From G963663775 sp963664255 (GTDB lineage Bacteria; Bacillota; Clostridia; Oscillospirales; Butyricicoccaceae), in the NCBI GenBank assembly GCA_963664255.1, contig OY760938.1, positions 930,001 through 994,000 of the forward strand: a stretch of 64,000 bases of DNA, read 5' to 3'. The notes under the pieces are model-generated. The model made no database searches. It was not told the origin of the DNA and saw nothing but the letters and a program-made list of their open reading frames with translations. The translations under genes and the position numbers were made by a program. Below, piece after piece: positions 40,846 to 50,827 of this stretch. How positions within the stretch are numbered: the first letter of the stretch is position 1; every line of letters begins with the position of its first letter.

Positions 40846-41586
40846 TTATAATCTCATTACAGGCAGACGCTCACCGTCCAATCGCCTTGCAATGTTTCGA
40901 TATGCCTTCGCTGCACCTTGCTTTTTGTATGCTAAAATATTGGTTCCACGATTGGCGCAGGCAATCATCTCTGCATCCTCCGGCACCACGCCGAGCAGCT
41001 GCAAACCGATTTCGTCCATCGCGTCATCAATATTCTGCGCCCATCCATGCCGAATAAACCGTGAACGGACACGATTTACAACCAATCGAATGCGCGCTAA
41101 ATGATTCTCTTCCAACATTCGCGCAACACGCTCTGCACCACGGACACTCGCCTGTTCCAGCGTGCTGACCACGATTCCCTGCGTTGCGATTGCTGCAAAG
41201 GCTTGTAATTCTGGTGCAAGCCCCGCTGGACCATCAATCAAGCAGTATTCATAGCCTGCTGTCTGCAACTGTTTCCCCAACCGCTCGATGTCAATTTCAA
41301 GAAACGTCTGCCCTTGCATGGGTGCTGTGAGAAGCGAAAGCCCTAGGATTTTAGGATGCTGCACACTGGCTTTTCGCAGCGGTACCATACCTTTTGCAAC
41401 ATCTGCGAAGCTAAACACCACACGGTCGGTCATGCCCAGTGCAATATCCAAATTTCGCATACCGCTATCCCCATCTATTGCCAGTACTCTGTGTCCACGC
41501 TCTGCCAAACCTGCTGCAATGCCTGCTGTCAAAGAGGTCTTTCCTGTTCCGCCTTTTCCGGATGCAATGATGATTATTTTTGGCAT
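40846..41586 (-). CDS. minD: Septum-site determining ATPase MinD
   Basis: 246 residues from the ATG at 41586. Deviant Walker A GKGGTGKT at 10-17, then DGDSGMRNLDIALG where most MinD have DADIG, and the DGPAGL switch. The C-terminal end (RLDGERLPVMRL) is short and not clearly the amphipathic membrane helix of typical MinD. No minC or minE is next to it. It follows PBP2 and precedes mgsA. Confidence 0.8.
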   Translation of the reverse strand: MPKIIIIASGKGGTGKTSLTAGIAAGLAERGHRVLAIDGDSGMRNLDIALGMTDRVVFSFADVAKGMVPLRKASVQHPKILGLSLLTAPMQGQTFLEIDIERLGKQLQTAGYEYCLIDGPAGLAPELQAFAAIATQGIVVSTLEQASVRGAERVARMLEENHLARIRLVVNRVRSRFIRHGWAQNIDDAMDEIGLQLLGVVPEDAEMIACANRGTNILAYKKQGAAKAYRNIARRLDGERLPVMRL

Positions 41587-41703
41587 ACCATCCTCCGCTG
41601 TTTTGGTTGTACTAAAAGTATAAACCAGTTTACGGAAAGATACAAGTGTTTGCATGGATTTTCACTTTGAAATCTGCTGCCTGTCCTGCACAATTCTGTC
41701 GAA

Positions 41704-43740
41704 TCATTGCAGCAGGGTGTAATCTGCCTGCACATTTTCGGTGGTGTTTTCCGATGCAAAGTAGGTTTCCATGATTTTACGAACCGCAGGTGCCACCGTT
41801 GAACCATGTCCGCCGCCTTCTCCTACCACGCAAACGGCAATTTCCGGATTGTCATACGGAGCAAATGCCACAAACAAGCCATTCGTTGGCACATCGCCGC
41901 TGCTGACCTGTGCCGTGCCGGTCTTTCCGCCGATTTTAATGGGAAAGCCTGCAAATGCAGCCGCAGCCGTACCGTCCTCACTGACAACCTTGTTCATGCC
42001 CTCTTTGACCAGCTCCAGATTTTCAGGGTCAATGTCAACGGTATTGAGCAAAATAGATTCATTTTGCTTGATGGTGCTAGCGTAATCATAGCTTTTAACG
42101 CTTTTGAGCAGTGTCGGCTGATAATGCTCGCCGCCTGCGGCAATGGTTGCAACATAGTTTGCAATTTGCAGCGGCGTAAATGCATTGTCCGATTGTCCAA
42201 TCGCCGCCTGCACATTATCGCCCGGCATCCATGGATTCAAGCTGGGGTTTGCCTCCAGCATCGCTGCGCGATTGGTCGGCCCTGCAATCGAGCCGGCGCG
42301 TTCGCCTGCCAGTTCTATGTCCGTCTTTTGCCCGAAACCGAATTGGGCTGCCCACTTCTCCAGCTTTTCACCGCCCAGCAGACGCCCGGTGTTATAAAAG
42401 AAGATGTTGCAGGATTTTTGAATGGCTGTCACCACATTGATTCTGCCATGGCTACCTGTGCACCGAAAGGTCTGCCCTGTGAAAAAGTTATAATACATAT
42501 TGCAGGTAAAGTAGGTGTCTTCGGTGATGGTGCCTTCCTGCAGCGCTGCAATCGCCGTGAGTGGTTTATAGGTTGAGCCGGGCGCATACGTGCCGCCAAT
42601 GGCACGATTGAGCATGGGCAGATTCGGGTCGTTGTACATCTGCTCATAATCTTGATTGAAGGTTTTCAGCTGATAGGTGGGATAAGATGCCATTGCCAGC
42701 ACCTCACCTGTGCCCACCTGTATCACCACCGCCGCACCTGCATTTGCCGTAGGAATGCTTTCTATCGTTTCGGCAAGCGCATCCTCCGTTGCCTCCTGCA
42801 AGGCAAGGTCAATGGTCAAAATGCAGTTGTTGCCCGGCTGCGGCGCATCTCCTGCGCTTTCATCGGTCACATCGCCTGTAATATCGGTTTCGATGGATTT
42901 GGTACCATTTGTGCCATGTAAATAGCTCTCTAATGTCTTTTCCAGTCCATCTCTGCCAACCAGCGCATTTTTGCTGTAGCCTTTTTCTTTGTATTCGTCC
43001 CAATCCTCTGCATAAATCTTGCCGACACGCCCTAAAAGGTGTGCGGCATATGTGGTTTTATATTCACGCACCGATTCGGTGGCAACCTCCACCCCTGCAT
43101 ATTGCTGGTGCTGCTCCTTGACCTTGGAAATTAAGTCCAAGCTGACATCGGTTGCAATGGTGAAGGGATTGTAGCGCGAAAACAGCATATTTTCCATTTC
43201 ATATCGCACACCGATAACGGCGCGCGCATCTGCATCGGACCATGCAGAGTCGATTGCATACAGCTGACGCATTGCCGCAATCATTTCATCTGCCGACATG
43301 GTTTCCTGCAGCTCGGTCTTTTTCTTGGCAAAGCTTTGCAGTGCGCTGCGCTCCTTGCTGTCCGCCTCGCCGGTGAAGGCAAAGGGTGGCTGCTGTGAAA
43401 TCGGCAGAGAATCCTCCACCGCGCTGCCATCCGCCTGAATCAGCTGCACCAACGAGCGTAAGGTTTCATTTTGTGCTTCTTTTTTCCAATATGCGTATTC
43501 AATCGTCAGGGAAAACACCGTTTTATTGGTAACCAGCGGACGCCCGTAGCGGTCTAAAATTTCTCCTCGCGAAGCCACCACCGTGGAGCTGACGCTCTGC
43601 CGCCGCTCCGATTGCGCACGATATTCTTTCCCGTTAATCATCTGCAAAGAAAACAACCCCAGCCCTGCGGTACCGGCACTGAGCAGCAATATCCCGCATA
43701 ATGCAATCAAACGGCGGAGCAATTTACTTTTATTATTCAT
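41704..43740 (-). CDS. mrdA: Penicillin-binding protein 2 (transpeptidase)
   Basis: 678 residues with an N-terminal membrane anchor (LLRRLIALCGILLLSAGTAGLGLF) and dimerisation domain (RGEILDRYGRPLV). The transpeptidase domain has the STYK nucleophile motif near residue 390, SCN near 440 and KTGTAQ near 604. It cross-links side-wall peptidoglycan in the elongation complex. It lies just after mreD, the usual place for the rod-shape PBP2. Confidence 0.92.
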   Translation of the reverse strand: MNNKSKLLRRLIALCGILLLSAGTAGLGLFSLQMINGKEYRAQSERRQSVSSTVVASRGEILDRYGRPLVTNKTVFSLTIEYAYWKKEAQNETLRSLVQLIQADGSAVEDSLPISQQPPFAFTGEADSKERSALQSFAKKKTELQETMSADEMIAAMRQLYAIDSAWSDADARAVIGVRYEMENMLFSRYNPFTIATDVSLDLISKVKEQHQQYAGVEVATESVREYKTTYAAHLLGRVGKIYAEDWDEYKEKGYSKNALVGRDGLEKTLESYLHGTNGTKSIETDITGDVTDESAGDAPQPGNNCILTIDLALQEATEDALAETIESIPTANAGAAVVIQVGTGEVLAMASYPTYQLKTFNQDYEQMYNDPNLPMLNRAIGGTYAPGSTYKPLTAIAALQEGTITEDTYFTCNMYYNFFTGQTFRCTGSHGRINVVTAIQKSCNIFFYNTGRLLGGEKLEKWAAQFGFGQKTDIELAGERAGSIAGPTNRAAMLEANPSLNPWMPGDNVQAAIGQSDNAFTPLQIANYVATIAAGGEHYQPTLLKSVKSYDYASTIKQNESILLNTVDIDPENLELVKEGMNKVVSEDGTAAAAFAGFPIKIGGKTGTAQVSSGDVPTNGLFVAFAPYDNPEIAVCVVGEGGGHGSTVAPAVRKIMETYFASENTTENVQADYTLLQ

Positions 43741-43764
43741 GCCTGCTGCATCTCCTTAAACTGC

Positions 43765-44274
43765 CTATTGGTCCTGTTTTACATATCGATTGCTGATGAA
43801 CTGCACCCCGAAATACACCAAGGTGGAAAACACAATGGAAACCAACGTTTCTCCGCATAATTGCTGTAAAAACAGCAGCAGCTGTGTCGGTCTTTGCTCC
43901 AGCCAAGAGTAAGCATACCGAAAAAATCCCAGCAGCAGTTGCACACTCGCCGTCAGCAAATACAAGCTTGGTAAAATCCTGCGCAAATATCGTTGGCTCA
44001 AAACGCCTGCCGCCGCACCGCAAAGCATATAGAACAGCGGCAGCAAGCCTTCCGCCCCACCATAACCGACATCATACAGCATACCGGTGAGCAAGCCAAA
44101 AACGACCCCTTCCAGCGGTCCCTCCAACAATGCCACCGACAGCGCCACACAGGGCAACACATCAATATGAAAGCCGGACAGCTTCATTGGCAGACTGGTT
44201 TCCAAAATAAATAAGACCAACAGTACCGCAATATACAGAAGATATTTCCAAATTAGATTCTTTTCCTGTTGCAT
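43765..44274 (-). CDS. mreD: Rod shape-determining protein MreD
   Basis: 169 residues, five or six membrane helices, with FHIDVLPCVALSVALLEGPLEGVVFGLLTGMLYDVGYG in the middle, the best conserved part of the MreD family. It sits between mreC and PBP2 and would link them in the elongation complex. Confidence 0.88.
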   Translation of the reverse strand: MQQEKNLIWKYLLYIAVLLVLFILETSLPMKLSGFHIDVLPCVALSVALLEGPLEGVVFGLLTGMLYDVGYGGAEGLLPLFYMLCGAAAGVLSQRYLRRILPSLYLLTASVQLLLGFFRYAYSWLEQRPTQLLLFLQQLCGETLVSIVFSTLVYFGVQFISNRYVKQDQ

Positions 44275-44277
44275 ACC

Positions 44278-45114
44278 TTACTCCGTCACCTCAAAATCCT
44301 TGATGACGAACACGCTGTGCACCTTTTCCACATCTACAAACGGCTTAATCACCGCATAATTGGAGATACCATGCGTTTCCGGCACAATTTTCTCGACGGT
44401 GCCAATCATAATGCCTTTTGGGAATACCCCGCCGCGACCAGAGGTTTCCACCGTATCGCCAATCACAATATCCGCATCAGTATCCAAATATGCAAGCTTC
44501 AGCAAATCATCCGCCATCAGGGTATATTCCCCTTCTGCAATGGCAATCACGCGGGTGCGGGTAATCAATGCGCCCGCCTGCATCTCGGTATCAATCACCG
44601 TGGTCACTTCCGAGCAGGTCGGTGCGACCGTGTTGACATAGCCCACCATGCCATCCTCTGTAATAACACAGTCCCCTTGCGCAATACCGGCATTGGAGCC
44701 TTTGTCAATGGTCAGCGTGGTTGCCCAATCGGTCGGTGTACGCGCAATGACTTCCGCCACTTCAAAGGTGAAGCTGCGGTTTCGTTCCTTGATGCCAAGC
44801 AGCAGGCGCAGCCGATTGTTTTCCTCAATCGCCACATCTGCATCGCGCACTTTCTGTTCCATGTCGCGCACCTGCTGCTTGAGCTGTTCGTTTTCCGCTT
44901 CCATCTCGTTATAATGAAATGCGTAATCAAAGCCTTCATTCATTTTATTGTAAATCTTGCTGACACCGCTTTGCATGGGCGCAACGACCATGCTTAAAAG
45001 CTTTGACAGCGGCGATGCCTTGCCCGACGTGCCGGTGTAAACCGCCATCCCCAAACAAATGGCAACGATTAGTAGTATAATAATCAGCTGTTTTGATGAA
45101 AAAAACTTTCGCAC
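44278..45114 (-). CDS. mreC: Cell shape-determining protein MreC
   Basis: 278 residues. Short cytoplasmic start, one membrane helix (10-27), coiled coil (about 70-105, ENEQLKQQVRDMEQKV), then the beta-barrel region with TIDKGSNAGIAQGDCVIT, typical of MreC. No mreB gene is found upstream; maf is the neighbour. Confidence 0.92.
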   Translation of the reverse strand: MRKFFSSKQLIIILLIVAICLGMAVYTGTSGKASPLSKLLSMVVAPMQSGVSKIYNKMNEGFDYAFHYNEMEAENEQLKQQVRDMEQKVRDADVAIEENNRLRLLLGIKERNRSFTFEVAEVIARTPTDWATTLTIDKGSNAGIAQGDCVITEDGMVGYVNTVAPTCSEVTTVIDTEMQAGALITRTRVIAIAEGEYTLMADDLLKLAYLDTDADIVIGDTVETSGRGGVFPKGIMIGTVEKIVPETHGISNYAVIKPFVDVEKVHSVFVIKDFEVTE

Positions 45115-45132
45115 GGAGATGTGCCGTCCTCT

Positions 45133-45714
45133 CTATTCTATAATCCCTCGTGCACGGAGCAGCCGGTAAAGCTGTGCCACTGGCAGCCCCATCACACTGT
45201 AATAATCGCCCTGCATCTCTTGCACCCATCGCGAGCCGAGGCCCTGAATACCATAGGCACCTGCCTTGTCCATCGGCTCACCCGTTGCGACATAGCGTAC
45301 AATTTCCGCTTCCGTCAGCGGATAAAAGGTGACCCGCGTTGTGTTCAGCGCGGTTTGTTCTTGCCCGTCTGCAGAAACCACGGCAACCGCTGTCAGCACC
45401 TCATGCGTCCGTCCCGAAAGCAGCCGCAGCATACGCTTTGCGTCTTCTGCATCTTGGGGCTTGCCAAGTGCCATCCCGTCGATGGTCACCATGGTGTCTG
45501 ACCCGATGACAACCGCATTTTGTGCGGTTTCACAGATGGATTTGGCTTTATCGGTCGCCAAGCGCACGATTTCGTCACACAACGCCCGCCCTTCCTGTAA
45601 GCTTTCATCCACATCTGCCGGCTGCACCAAAAAAGACGGGCACAGCAACCGCAGCAGCTCCTGCCGACGCGGCGATGCCGATGCCAAAATAATTTGCGGA
45701 TTCGTATCTATCAT
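45133..45714 (-). CDS. maf: Maf nucleotide pyrophosphatase
   Basis: 193 residues from the ATG at 45714. SASPRRQELLRLL near the start, DEIVRLATDKAKS, GSDTMVTIDG, and KAGAYGIQGLGS near the end are the family signatures. Maf proteins hydrolyse dTTP, UTP and related nucleotides and affect septum formation. It overlaps no gene and lies directly before mreC. Confidence 0.92.
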   Translation of the reverse strand: MIDTNPQIILASASPRRQELLRLLCPSFLVQPADVDESLQEGRALCDEIVRLATDKAKSICETAQNAVVIGSDTMVTIDGMALGKPQDAEDAKRMLRLLSGRTHEVLTAVAVVSADGQEQTALNTTRVTFYPLTEAEIVRYVATGEPMDKAGAYGIQGLGSRWVQEMQGDYYSVMGLPVAQLYRLLRARGIIE

Positions 45715-45718
45715 GCGG

Positions 45719-45970
45719 CTATCGAACCTTTCTTGCAACGAGCATTGCGACAATCAGACCAATCAGCATCCCAATGCAAATATCAATGCCAAAACCAAAG
45801 GTCAAATGAACCACGCCCAAGTCCAATGTGGTCGGAGAAAGCGAAAAGCTGCTGCCAAAGGACAGCCAAGACAAAAAGACGATTCCTTTTGTAGCGCCAG
45901 CGACCATGCTGCCCAGCAGTGCTCCGATTAAAACGACCAGCACCTGTACCCACGAAACTTTTTTTGTCAT
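45719..45970 (-). CDS. DUF4321 membrane protein
   Basis: 83 residues, two membrane helices (9-31 and about 58-80) with Gly-rich SSFSLSPTTLDLGVVHLTFGFGIDICIG between. This is the DUF4321 pattern, found beside maf and mre genes in Clostridia. Function unknown; may be linked to cell-shape proteins. Confidence 0.75.
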   Translation of the reverse strand: MTKKVSWVQVLVVLIGALLGSMVAGATKGIVFLSWLSFGSSFSLSPTTLDLGVVHLTFGFGIDICIGMLIGLIVAMLVARKVR

Positions 45971-46051
45971 ATCGTTCTCCTTTTTTCGTTCTTATGGAAG
46001 TTTGATTGCCTGCACTGTTCCACATCATCGTTTTCGATAGGCTTCACCATT

Positions 46052-48151
46052 TCATTCTACCCCACGATAATACAGCCCGCGGGTCACGTCCTGCGCCCCC
46101 GTGATGGTTTCGCTGCGCACCATCGTCTGCGCTATTTTTGCACACTGCTCCGCAGATTCGATGGTAAAGCGTAATCTTGCATAGGCAACGCCGCTGTTTT
46201 GATAATCCTTCGGTTCTGAAAGCAGCAGCGGCTGGCTATTGAGCAGTGTATTGCGGCAGCCATACTCCGGTAGCAGCCGAAAGCTTTTTCGCGTGCGGTC
46301 CATCAAACTGCATGGCTGTGTTTCACAGGTACATTTTCCTGTTTTACGGCGAATCGCACAGTTTTCAAAAATCATCAGCGGCAAATATCCATAAACGATG
46401 CATTCTGTGTCCATCGGCTTTGCCAAATCGCGTATCTGCGCCAAATGCAGTTCAAACGACACGGTTTGCCGTTCTACCCCGCAGTTTGCCAACAGCATCA
46501 GTGTATCCGAATTCATCACATTCAGCCCAAAATCGCCAATGACGGAAAATCCCATGCGGCGTGGACTGAAAATCTGTGCCACATTGCCTGCCACCACACG
46601 GCTGACGCCAACCTGCTGTATTGCCTGCAGCAGCACCACAATGGACTGCCATTCGGTATCGGTGCAGATGCGTGGCAAGACCGCGGCAATGCTGTGCGAA
46701 GCTGCCAACTGGCGGGTACGCTCCAAATCTGCCGCCAACTCGGTTAGCGGAATATACAGCGCAGAGGGCTTTGCCTGCAGCAGCGCAGGGGTCACCTGCG
46801 ACAATGTCCGCACCTCAAAAATATACCCTTTGAATGGCTGTAGCTTACCTGCCATGCGTGCAGGTGGTGCTGCGGTCCAAGTGCGGTTGGGGCGTGCCTC
46901 CCGCAGCGTCAGCAGCTGGTGCAGGGCGTCCCGCCGCAGTGCATTGATGCGTGCCGCCGGAATCGAAAGCCCTTCCGGCAGAGAAACCTGCCGTTCTCGT
47001 GCCAAAAAGGGCGTGCCCCCTGTTTTGGCAAGTGCTTGCTGTAGCTGTTCTGCTGTGGTTGCACGATGCAGTGCTGGTGCAACAGGCTCCAAATCCGAAG
47101 CCTCTGCCTCATGCCCCGCATCATCTGTGGCACGCAGATACAGCCCGCCAATGTCTGCAAACAGGCAAAAATCCACCGGCACAATCGGCTGTTCTTTGCC
47201 AGGTGCGAATCGCTTTCCGGCTTCCAGATACAGCTCCTGCACATTGCTGTACGGCACATCGGTCTTGATGCCGAACATATCGTCACCCTTGCGTCCGGTG
47301 AGATACCCGTCTGTAAAGCCGTCTCTGGAAAACACCTTTTGCAAAGTCAAAGCCTCTTCACGGCTCGGCTGGCGATGCTCCCTAAGCAGTCTTGCGTAAA
47401 TCTCGGTGACGATTGCCGTATATTCCGGCCGCTTCATGCGCCCTTCTATTTTCAGGGAGCTGACCCCTGCCTGCTGCAATTCCTCCAGCCAATCTGCTAA
47501 GGACAAATCCTTCAGGCTCAGCGGATAGCCGCGCCGATTATTATCATAGGAATAGCCCAAACGGCACGGCTGTGCACACAGACCACGATTGCCGGAACGG
47601 CGACCAATCACCGAGGACAGGTAGCACTGCCCCGAATAGCACATACAAAGCGCACCATGCACGAACACCTCGGTTTCAATGCCGCATTCCGCTGTGATAT
47701 GCCTTATTTGCTTGAGGGTGCATTCTCGCGAAAGCACCACGCGGGAAAATCCCAACGCCTTGGCAAAGCGCGCCCCCTCCAGCGAATGTACCGTCATCTG
47801 TGTGGACGCGTGCAGCTGCAAATCCGGTGCATAATGTCGCAGCAGCCGCGCCAACCCCAAATCCTGCACAATCATGGCATCCGCTCCCATTTCATACAGC
47901 AGTCGCGCATCCTGCAACGCTTCCTCACGCTCGCGGTCGTTCACCAAAATGTTCATGGTGATGTGCGTTTTAACATCGCGCGCCCTGCAATAGGCAATCG
48001 CCCGCTCGATTTCGGTGCGGGTAAATCCAGTGGCACCGCGTCTGGCATTCATTTTGCCAAACCCCATATAGACTGCATCTGCACCGCTTTGCACCGCCGC
48101 GCGCACCGCTTCCAACGAGCCCGCCGGAGAAAGCAATTCAATCTGTTTCAT
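46052..48151 (-). CDS. U32 family peptidase / hydroxylation-type protein
   Basis: 699 residues from the ATG at 48151 (MKQIELLSPAGSLEA), the usual start. TIM-barrel with AVYMGFGKMNARRGATGF, TQMTVHSLEGARFAKALGF and VFVHGALCMCYSGQCYLSS, the U32 signature with iron-sulfur Cys residues (CAQPCRLGY later). The C-terminal DUF3656 domain contains further Cys motifs. Related proteins include RlhA (23S rRNA hydroxylation) and collagenase-like enzymes. Start overlaps the zapA end. Confidence 0.85.
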   Translation of the reverse strand: MKQIELLSPAGSLEAVRAAVQSGADAVYMGFGKMNARRGATGFTRTEIERAIAYCRARDVKTHITMNILVNDREREEALQDARLLYEMGADAMIVQDLGLARLLRHYAPDLQLHASTQMTVHSLEGARFAKALGFSRVVLSRECTLKQIRHITAECGIETEVFVHGALCMCYSGQCYLSSVIGRRSGNRGLCAQPCRLGYSYDNNRRGYPLSLKDLSLADWLEELQQAGVSSLKIEGRMKRPEYTAIVTEIYARLLREHRQPSREEALTLQKVFSRDGFTDGYLTGRKGDDMFGIKTDVPYSNVQELYLEAGKRFAPGKEQPIVPVDFCLFADIGGLYLRATDDAGHEAEASDLEPVAPALHRATTAEQLQQALAKTGGTPFLARERQVSLPEGLSIPAARINALRRDALHQLLTLREARPNRTWTAAPPARMAGKLQPFKGYIFEVRTLSQVTPALLQAKPSALYIPLTELAADLERTRQLAASHSIAAVLPRICTDTEWQSIVVLLQAIQQVGVSRVVAGNVAQIFSPRRMGFSVIGDFGLNVMNSDTLMLLANCGVERQTVSFELHLAQIRDLAKPMDTECIVYGYLPLMIFENCAIRRKTGKCTCETQPCSLMDRTRKSFRLLPEYGCRNTLLNSQPLLLSEPKDYQNSGVAYARLRFTIESAEQCAKIAQTMVRSETITGAQDVTRGLYYRGVE

Positions 48152-48509
48152 CGTTTTGTAAGCGTTCCTTCCAATCTGCATTTTCCTCCGCTTGTGTCTG
48201 CGGCTTGGTGAGTTCGTCCAACATCCGCTGACTGTCCTCCAATTCACGGCGCAGGGTTTCCATTTCTTGCTCTATTTGTGCCACCTGCTCCTGCAGCTGC
48301 GTCGCCATTTGGGTGGCTTTACAGCTCTCATCTGCCAGATTGCAGGCGGCAAGCATGGTGGATTTCAGCAGCGACATCCCCGGCAAATTACGAGATTCGC
48401 AAATTTTTTCATCCACCATTTGCGCAATGTGCTGCATATAAGCAGTGCTCTCATCCGTTAAGAGCACATAATTTTCTCCGGCAATATGGACGGTCACTCT
48501 GTTCTTCAT
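48138..48509 (-). CDS. zapA: Cell division protein ZapA
   Basis: 123 residues from the ATG at 48509. N-terminal beta part (NRVTVHIAGENYVLLTDES) and then the coiled coil (LQEQVAQIEQEMETLRRELEDSQ), as in ZapA, which bundles FtsZ filaments. Upstream of a U32 peptidase, as common in Clostridia. Confidence 0.85.
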   Translation of the reverse strand: MKNRVTVHIAGENYVLLTDESTAYMQHIAQMVDEKICESRNLPGMSLLKSTMLAACNLADESCKATQMATQLQEQVAQIEQEMETLRRELEDSQRMLDELTKPQTQAEENADWKERLQNDETD

Positions 48510-48663
48510 GGTTTCTCCTCCTAATCCTGCCAGAACACACTTTCCGAAAGCTTGCCTATCATAAGAATAAACACTATCAGTATACCACAGCCGCTCTCTA
48601 TTTGCGAACCTTATTTTTCGAATTCTTCTGATGACTTCTATGCATTCTGCGCCCATTTAAACC

Positions 48664-48692
48664 TTGTAACGCCCATTGCACTGTGCTAAAAT
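48664..48692 (+). promoter_or_regulatory. proBA promoter
   Basis: TTGTAA, 17 bases, TAAAAT, 80 bases ahead of proB. No T-box or riboswitch-like leader is visible. Confidence 0.6.
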
Positions 48693-48772
48693 GAAAGCAA
48701 ACCAATCTGCACAAATCATGCACTGCCGCAGTATCTGTATGTTTTCGTGCTGCAAAAGGAGATTTTTGATTC

Positions 48773-49582
48773 ATGTCACCTCTGGACTCTGTGCGCCGTA
48801 TCGTTGTCAAGGTCGGTACGTCCACTCTCACTTATCCAAACGGCAAACTAAATATCCGCCGTATTGAACACCTCGCGCGCTGTGTGTCTGATTTGACCTG
48901 TCGCGGCTATGAAATGGTGCTGGTGTCTTCCGGCGCTATCGGAGCGGGTGCCAACAAGCTGGGTTTGCCCGAGCGACCGCACACCTTGGAAATGAAGCAG
49001 GCGGCAGCCGCCGTCGGGCAGTGCGCCTTGATGCATATTTATGACAAACTGTTTCTGGAATACGGGGTCACCGTTGCCCAGCTGCTGCTGACACGGCATG
49101 ACATTGCGCACGGCTCGCGGCGTACCAATATCCAGTCCACCTTTGAAGCCTTGCTTGGGATTCATGCCGTTCCCATTGTCAACGAAAATGACACCGTTGC
49201 CGTGGAAGAAATTGAAGCGGTGGAAACCTTTGGCGATAACGACACGCTGTCTGCGGTGGTTGCCCGCATCTGCAACGCGGATTTGCTGGTGATTTTTACA
49301 GATATGGACGGATTGTTCGATGCAGACCCGCGCTCCAATCCAGATGCTAAGCTGATTTCAGAGGTCAACACCATTGATGCCGACCTGCGCACCATCGCAG
49401 GCGGTGCCGGCACAGCAAACGGCACTGGCGGCATGGCAACCAAGCTGTCTGCGGCGGAGCTTTGCATGGATGCTGACATCCCGATGCTGATTGTTAATGG
49501 CGACCGCCCCGAAAATTTGTATGATATTGTAGACGGTGTCCATATTGGCACCTTGTTTTGTACCGAAAGGAGCAGACTATGA
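48773..49582 (+). CDS. proB: Glutamate 5-kinase
   Basis: 269 residues, without the PUA domain that longer ProB proteins carry. VVKVGTSTL near the start, SSGAIGAGANKLG, NENDTVAVEEI and TDMDGLFDADPR are the kinase signatures. It makes gamma-glutamyl phosphate, the first step to proline. The stop overlaps proA by four bases. Confidence 0.95.
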   Translation: MSPLDSVRRIVVKVGTSTLTYPNGKLNIRRIEHLARCVSDLTCRGYEMVLVSSGAIGAGANKLGLPERPHTLEMKQAAAAVGQCALMHIYDKLFLEYGVTVAQLLLTRHDIAHGSRRTNIQSTFEALLGIHAVPIVNENDTVAVEEIEAVETFGDNDTLSAVVARICNADLLVIFTDMDGLFDADPRSNPDAKLISEVNTIDADLRTIAGGAGTANGTGGMATKLSAAELCMDADIPMLIVNGDRPENLYDIVDGVHIGTLFCTERSRL

Positions 49583-50826
49583 AAGATGTTCGCCTGTTAG
49601 CACAAGAAGCACGCACCGCCAAACCCGCTGTCGGCGCGCTGTCCGCCGAGGAGAAAAACCGCGGTTTACTGGCAATCGCCGATGCACTGGAAGCGCAGAT
49701 TGCAGAAATCACCTCTGCAAATGCACTGGACATTGCGCATGGGCATGAAATCGGCTTAAATGCCGGCTTGATTGACCGCCTGACTTTGGACGAAAAACGC
49801 ATTCGCGGCATGGCAGAGGGCTGCCGCCAAGTGGCCTCCCTGCCCGACCCCATCGGCGAGCTGCTTTGGATGCGCACCCGCCCGAATGGTCTGCGCATCG
49901 GTGCACAGCGCGTGCCGCTGGGTGTCATCGGTGTCATCTATGAAGCCCGCCCAAATGTCACGGTGGACGCGGCGGCATTGTGCTTCAAAGCGGGGTCTGC
50001 GTGTCTGCTCCGCGGCGGCAAAGAAGCCATCCATTCGTCCGCTTGTTTGGCAAACCTCATGCGCGGCGCACTGCGGGATGCAGGTCTGCCGGAAAACGCC
50101 ATTTGCTTTGTGGAGGATACCTCCCGCGACAGTGCCAATGAAATGATGCATCTCAACGGTCTGCTCGATGTGCTGATTCCGCGGGGCGGGGCGGGGCTGA
50201 TTCAAGCCGTGGTGCAGAATTCTACTGTACCGATTATTGAAACCGGTATTGGCAACTGCCATATTTATGTGGATGAAAGCGCAGATTTGGACATGGCACT
50301 TTCTATTCTGGTCAATGCCAAGGTTTCGCGTCCTTCCGTCTGCAATGCAGCAGAAAGTCTGCTGGTGCACACCGCTGTTGCAGAGCAGTTCCTCCCCCGC
50401 GCACTGGCGGCACTCTCTGCGGAGGGCGTAACGCTCCACGGCTGCCCGCGCACCATGCAGGTGCTTGGTGATGCTGTGCTGCCCGCAACCGAGGCGGATT
50501 ACGGAAAAGAATATCTGGCTCTGGAGATTTCGGCAAAGGTTGTAGACTCAATCGATGATGCAATTTCGCACATCAACACCTATAACACCGGGCATTCAGA
50601 AGCCATTATCACCGAAAACTACACCGCTTCCCAACGTTTTCTAAATGAAGTGGATGCGGCGGCGGTCTATGTGAACGCCTCTACACGCTTCACCGATGGA
50701 TTTGAGTTCGGATTTGGTGCAGAAATCGGCATTTCCACCCAAAAGCTACACGCACGCGGTCCGATGGGACTGGATGCCCTGACCTCCACCAAATACATCA
50801 TCTACGGCAACGGACAGGTTCGATAA
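49579..50826 (+). CDS. proA: Glutamate-5-semialdehyde dehydrogenase
   Basis: 415 residues from the ATG at 49579, coupled to proB. Aldehyde dehydrogenase fold with VIYEARPNVTVDAAALCFK, RGGKEAIHSS and the catalytic Cys in RPSVCNAAES (near residue 255). It reduces gamma-glutamyl phosphate. Ends DALTSTKYIIYGNGQVR, full length. Confidence 0.96.
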   Translation: MKDVRLLAQEARTAKPAVGALSAEEKNRGLLAIADALEAQIAEITSANALDIAHGHEIGLNAGLIDRLTLDEKRIRGMAEGCRQVASLPDPIGELLWMRTRPNGLRIGAQRVPLGVIGVIYEARPNVTVDAAALCFKAGSACLLRGGKEAIHSSACLANLMRGALRDAGLPENAICFVEDTSRDSANEMMHLNGLLDVLIPRGGAGLIQAVVQNSTVPIIETGIGNCHIYVDESADLDMALSILVNAKVSRPSVCNAAESLLVHTAVAEQFLPRALAALSAEGVTLHGCPRTMQVLGDAVLPATEADYGKEYLALEISAKVVDSIDDAISHINTYNTGHSEAIITENYTASQRFLNEVDAAAVYVNASTRFTDGFEFGFGAEIGISTQKLHARGPMGLDALTSTKYIIYGNGQVR

Positions 50827-50827
50827 C

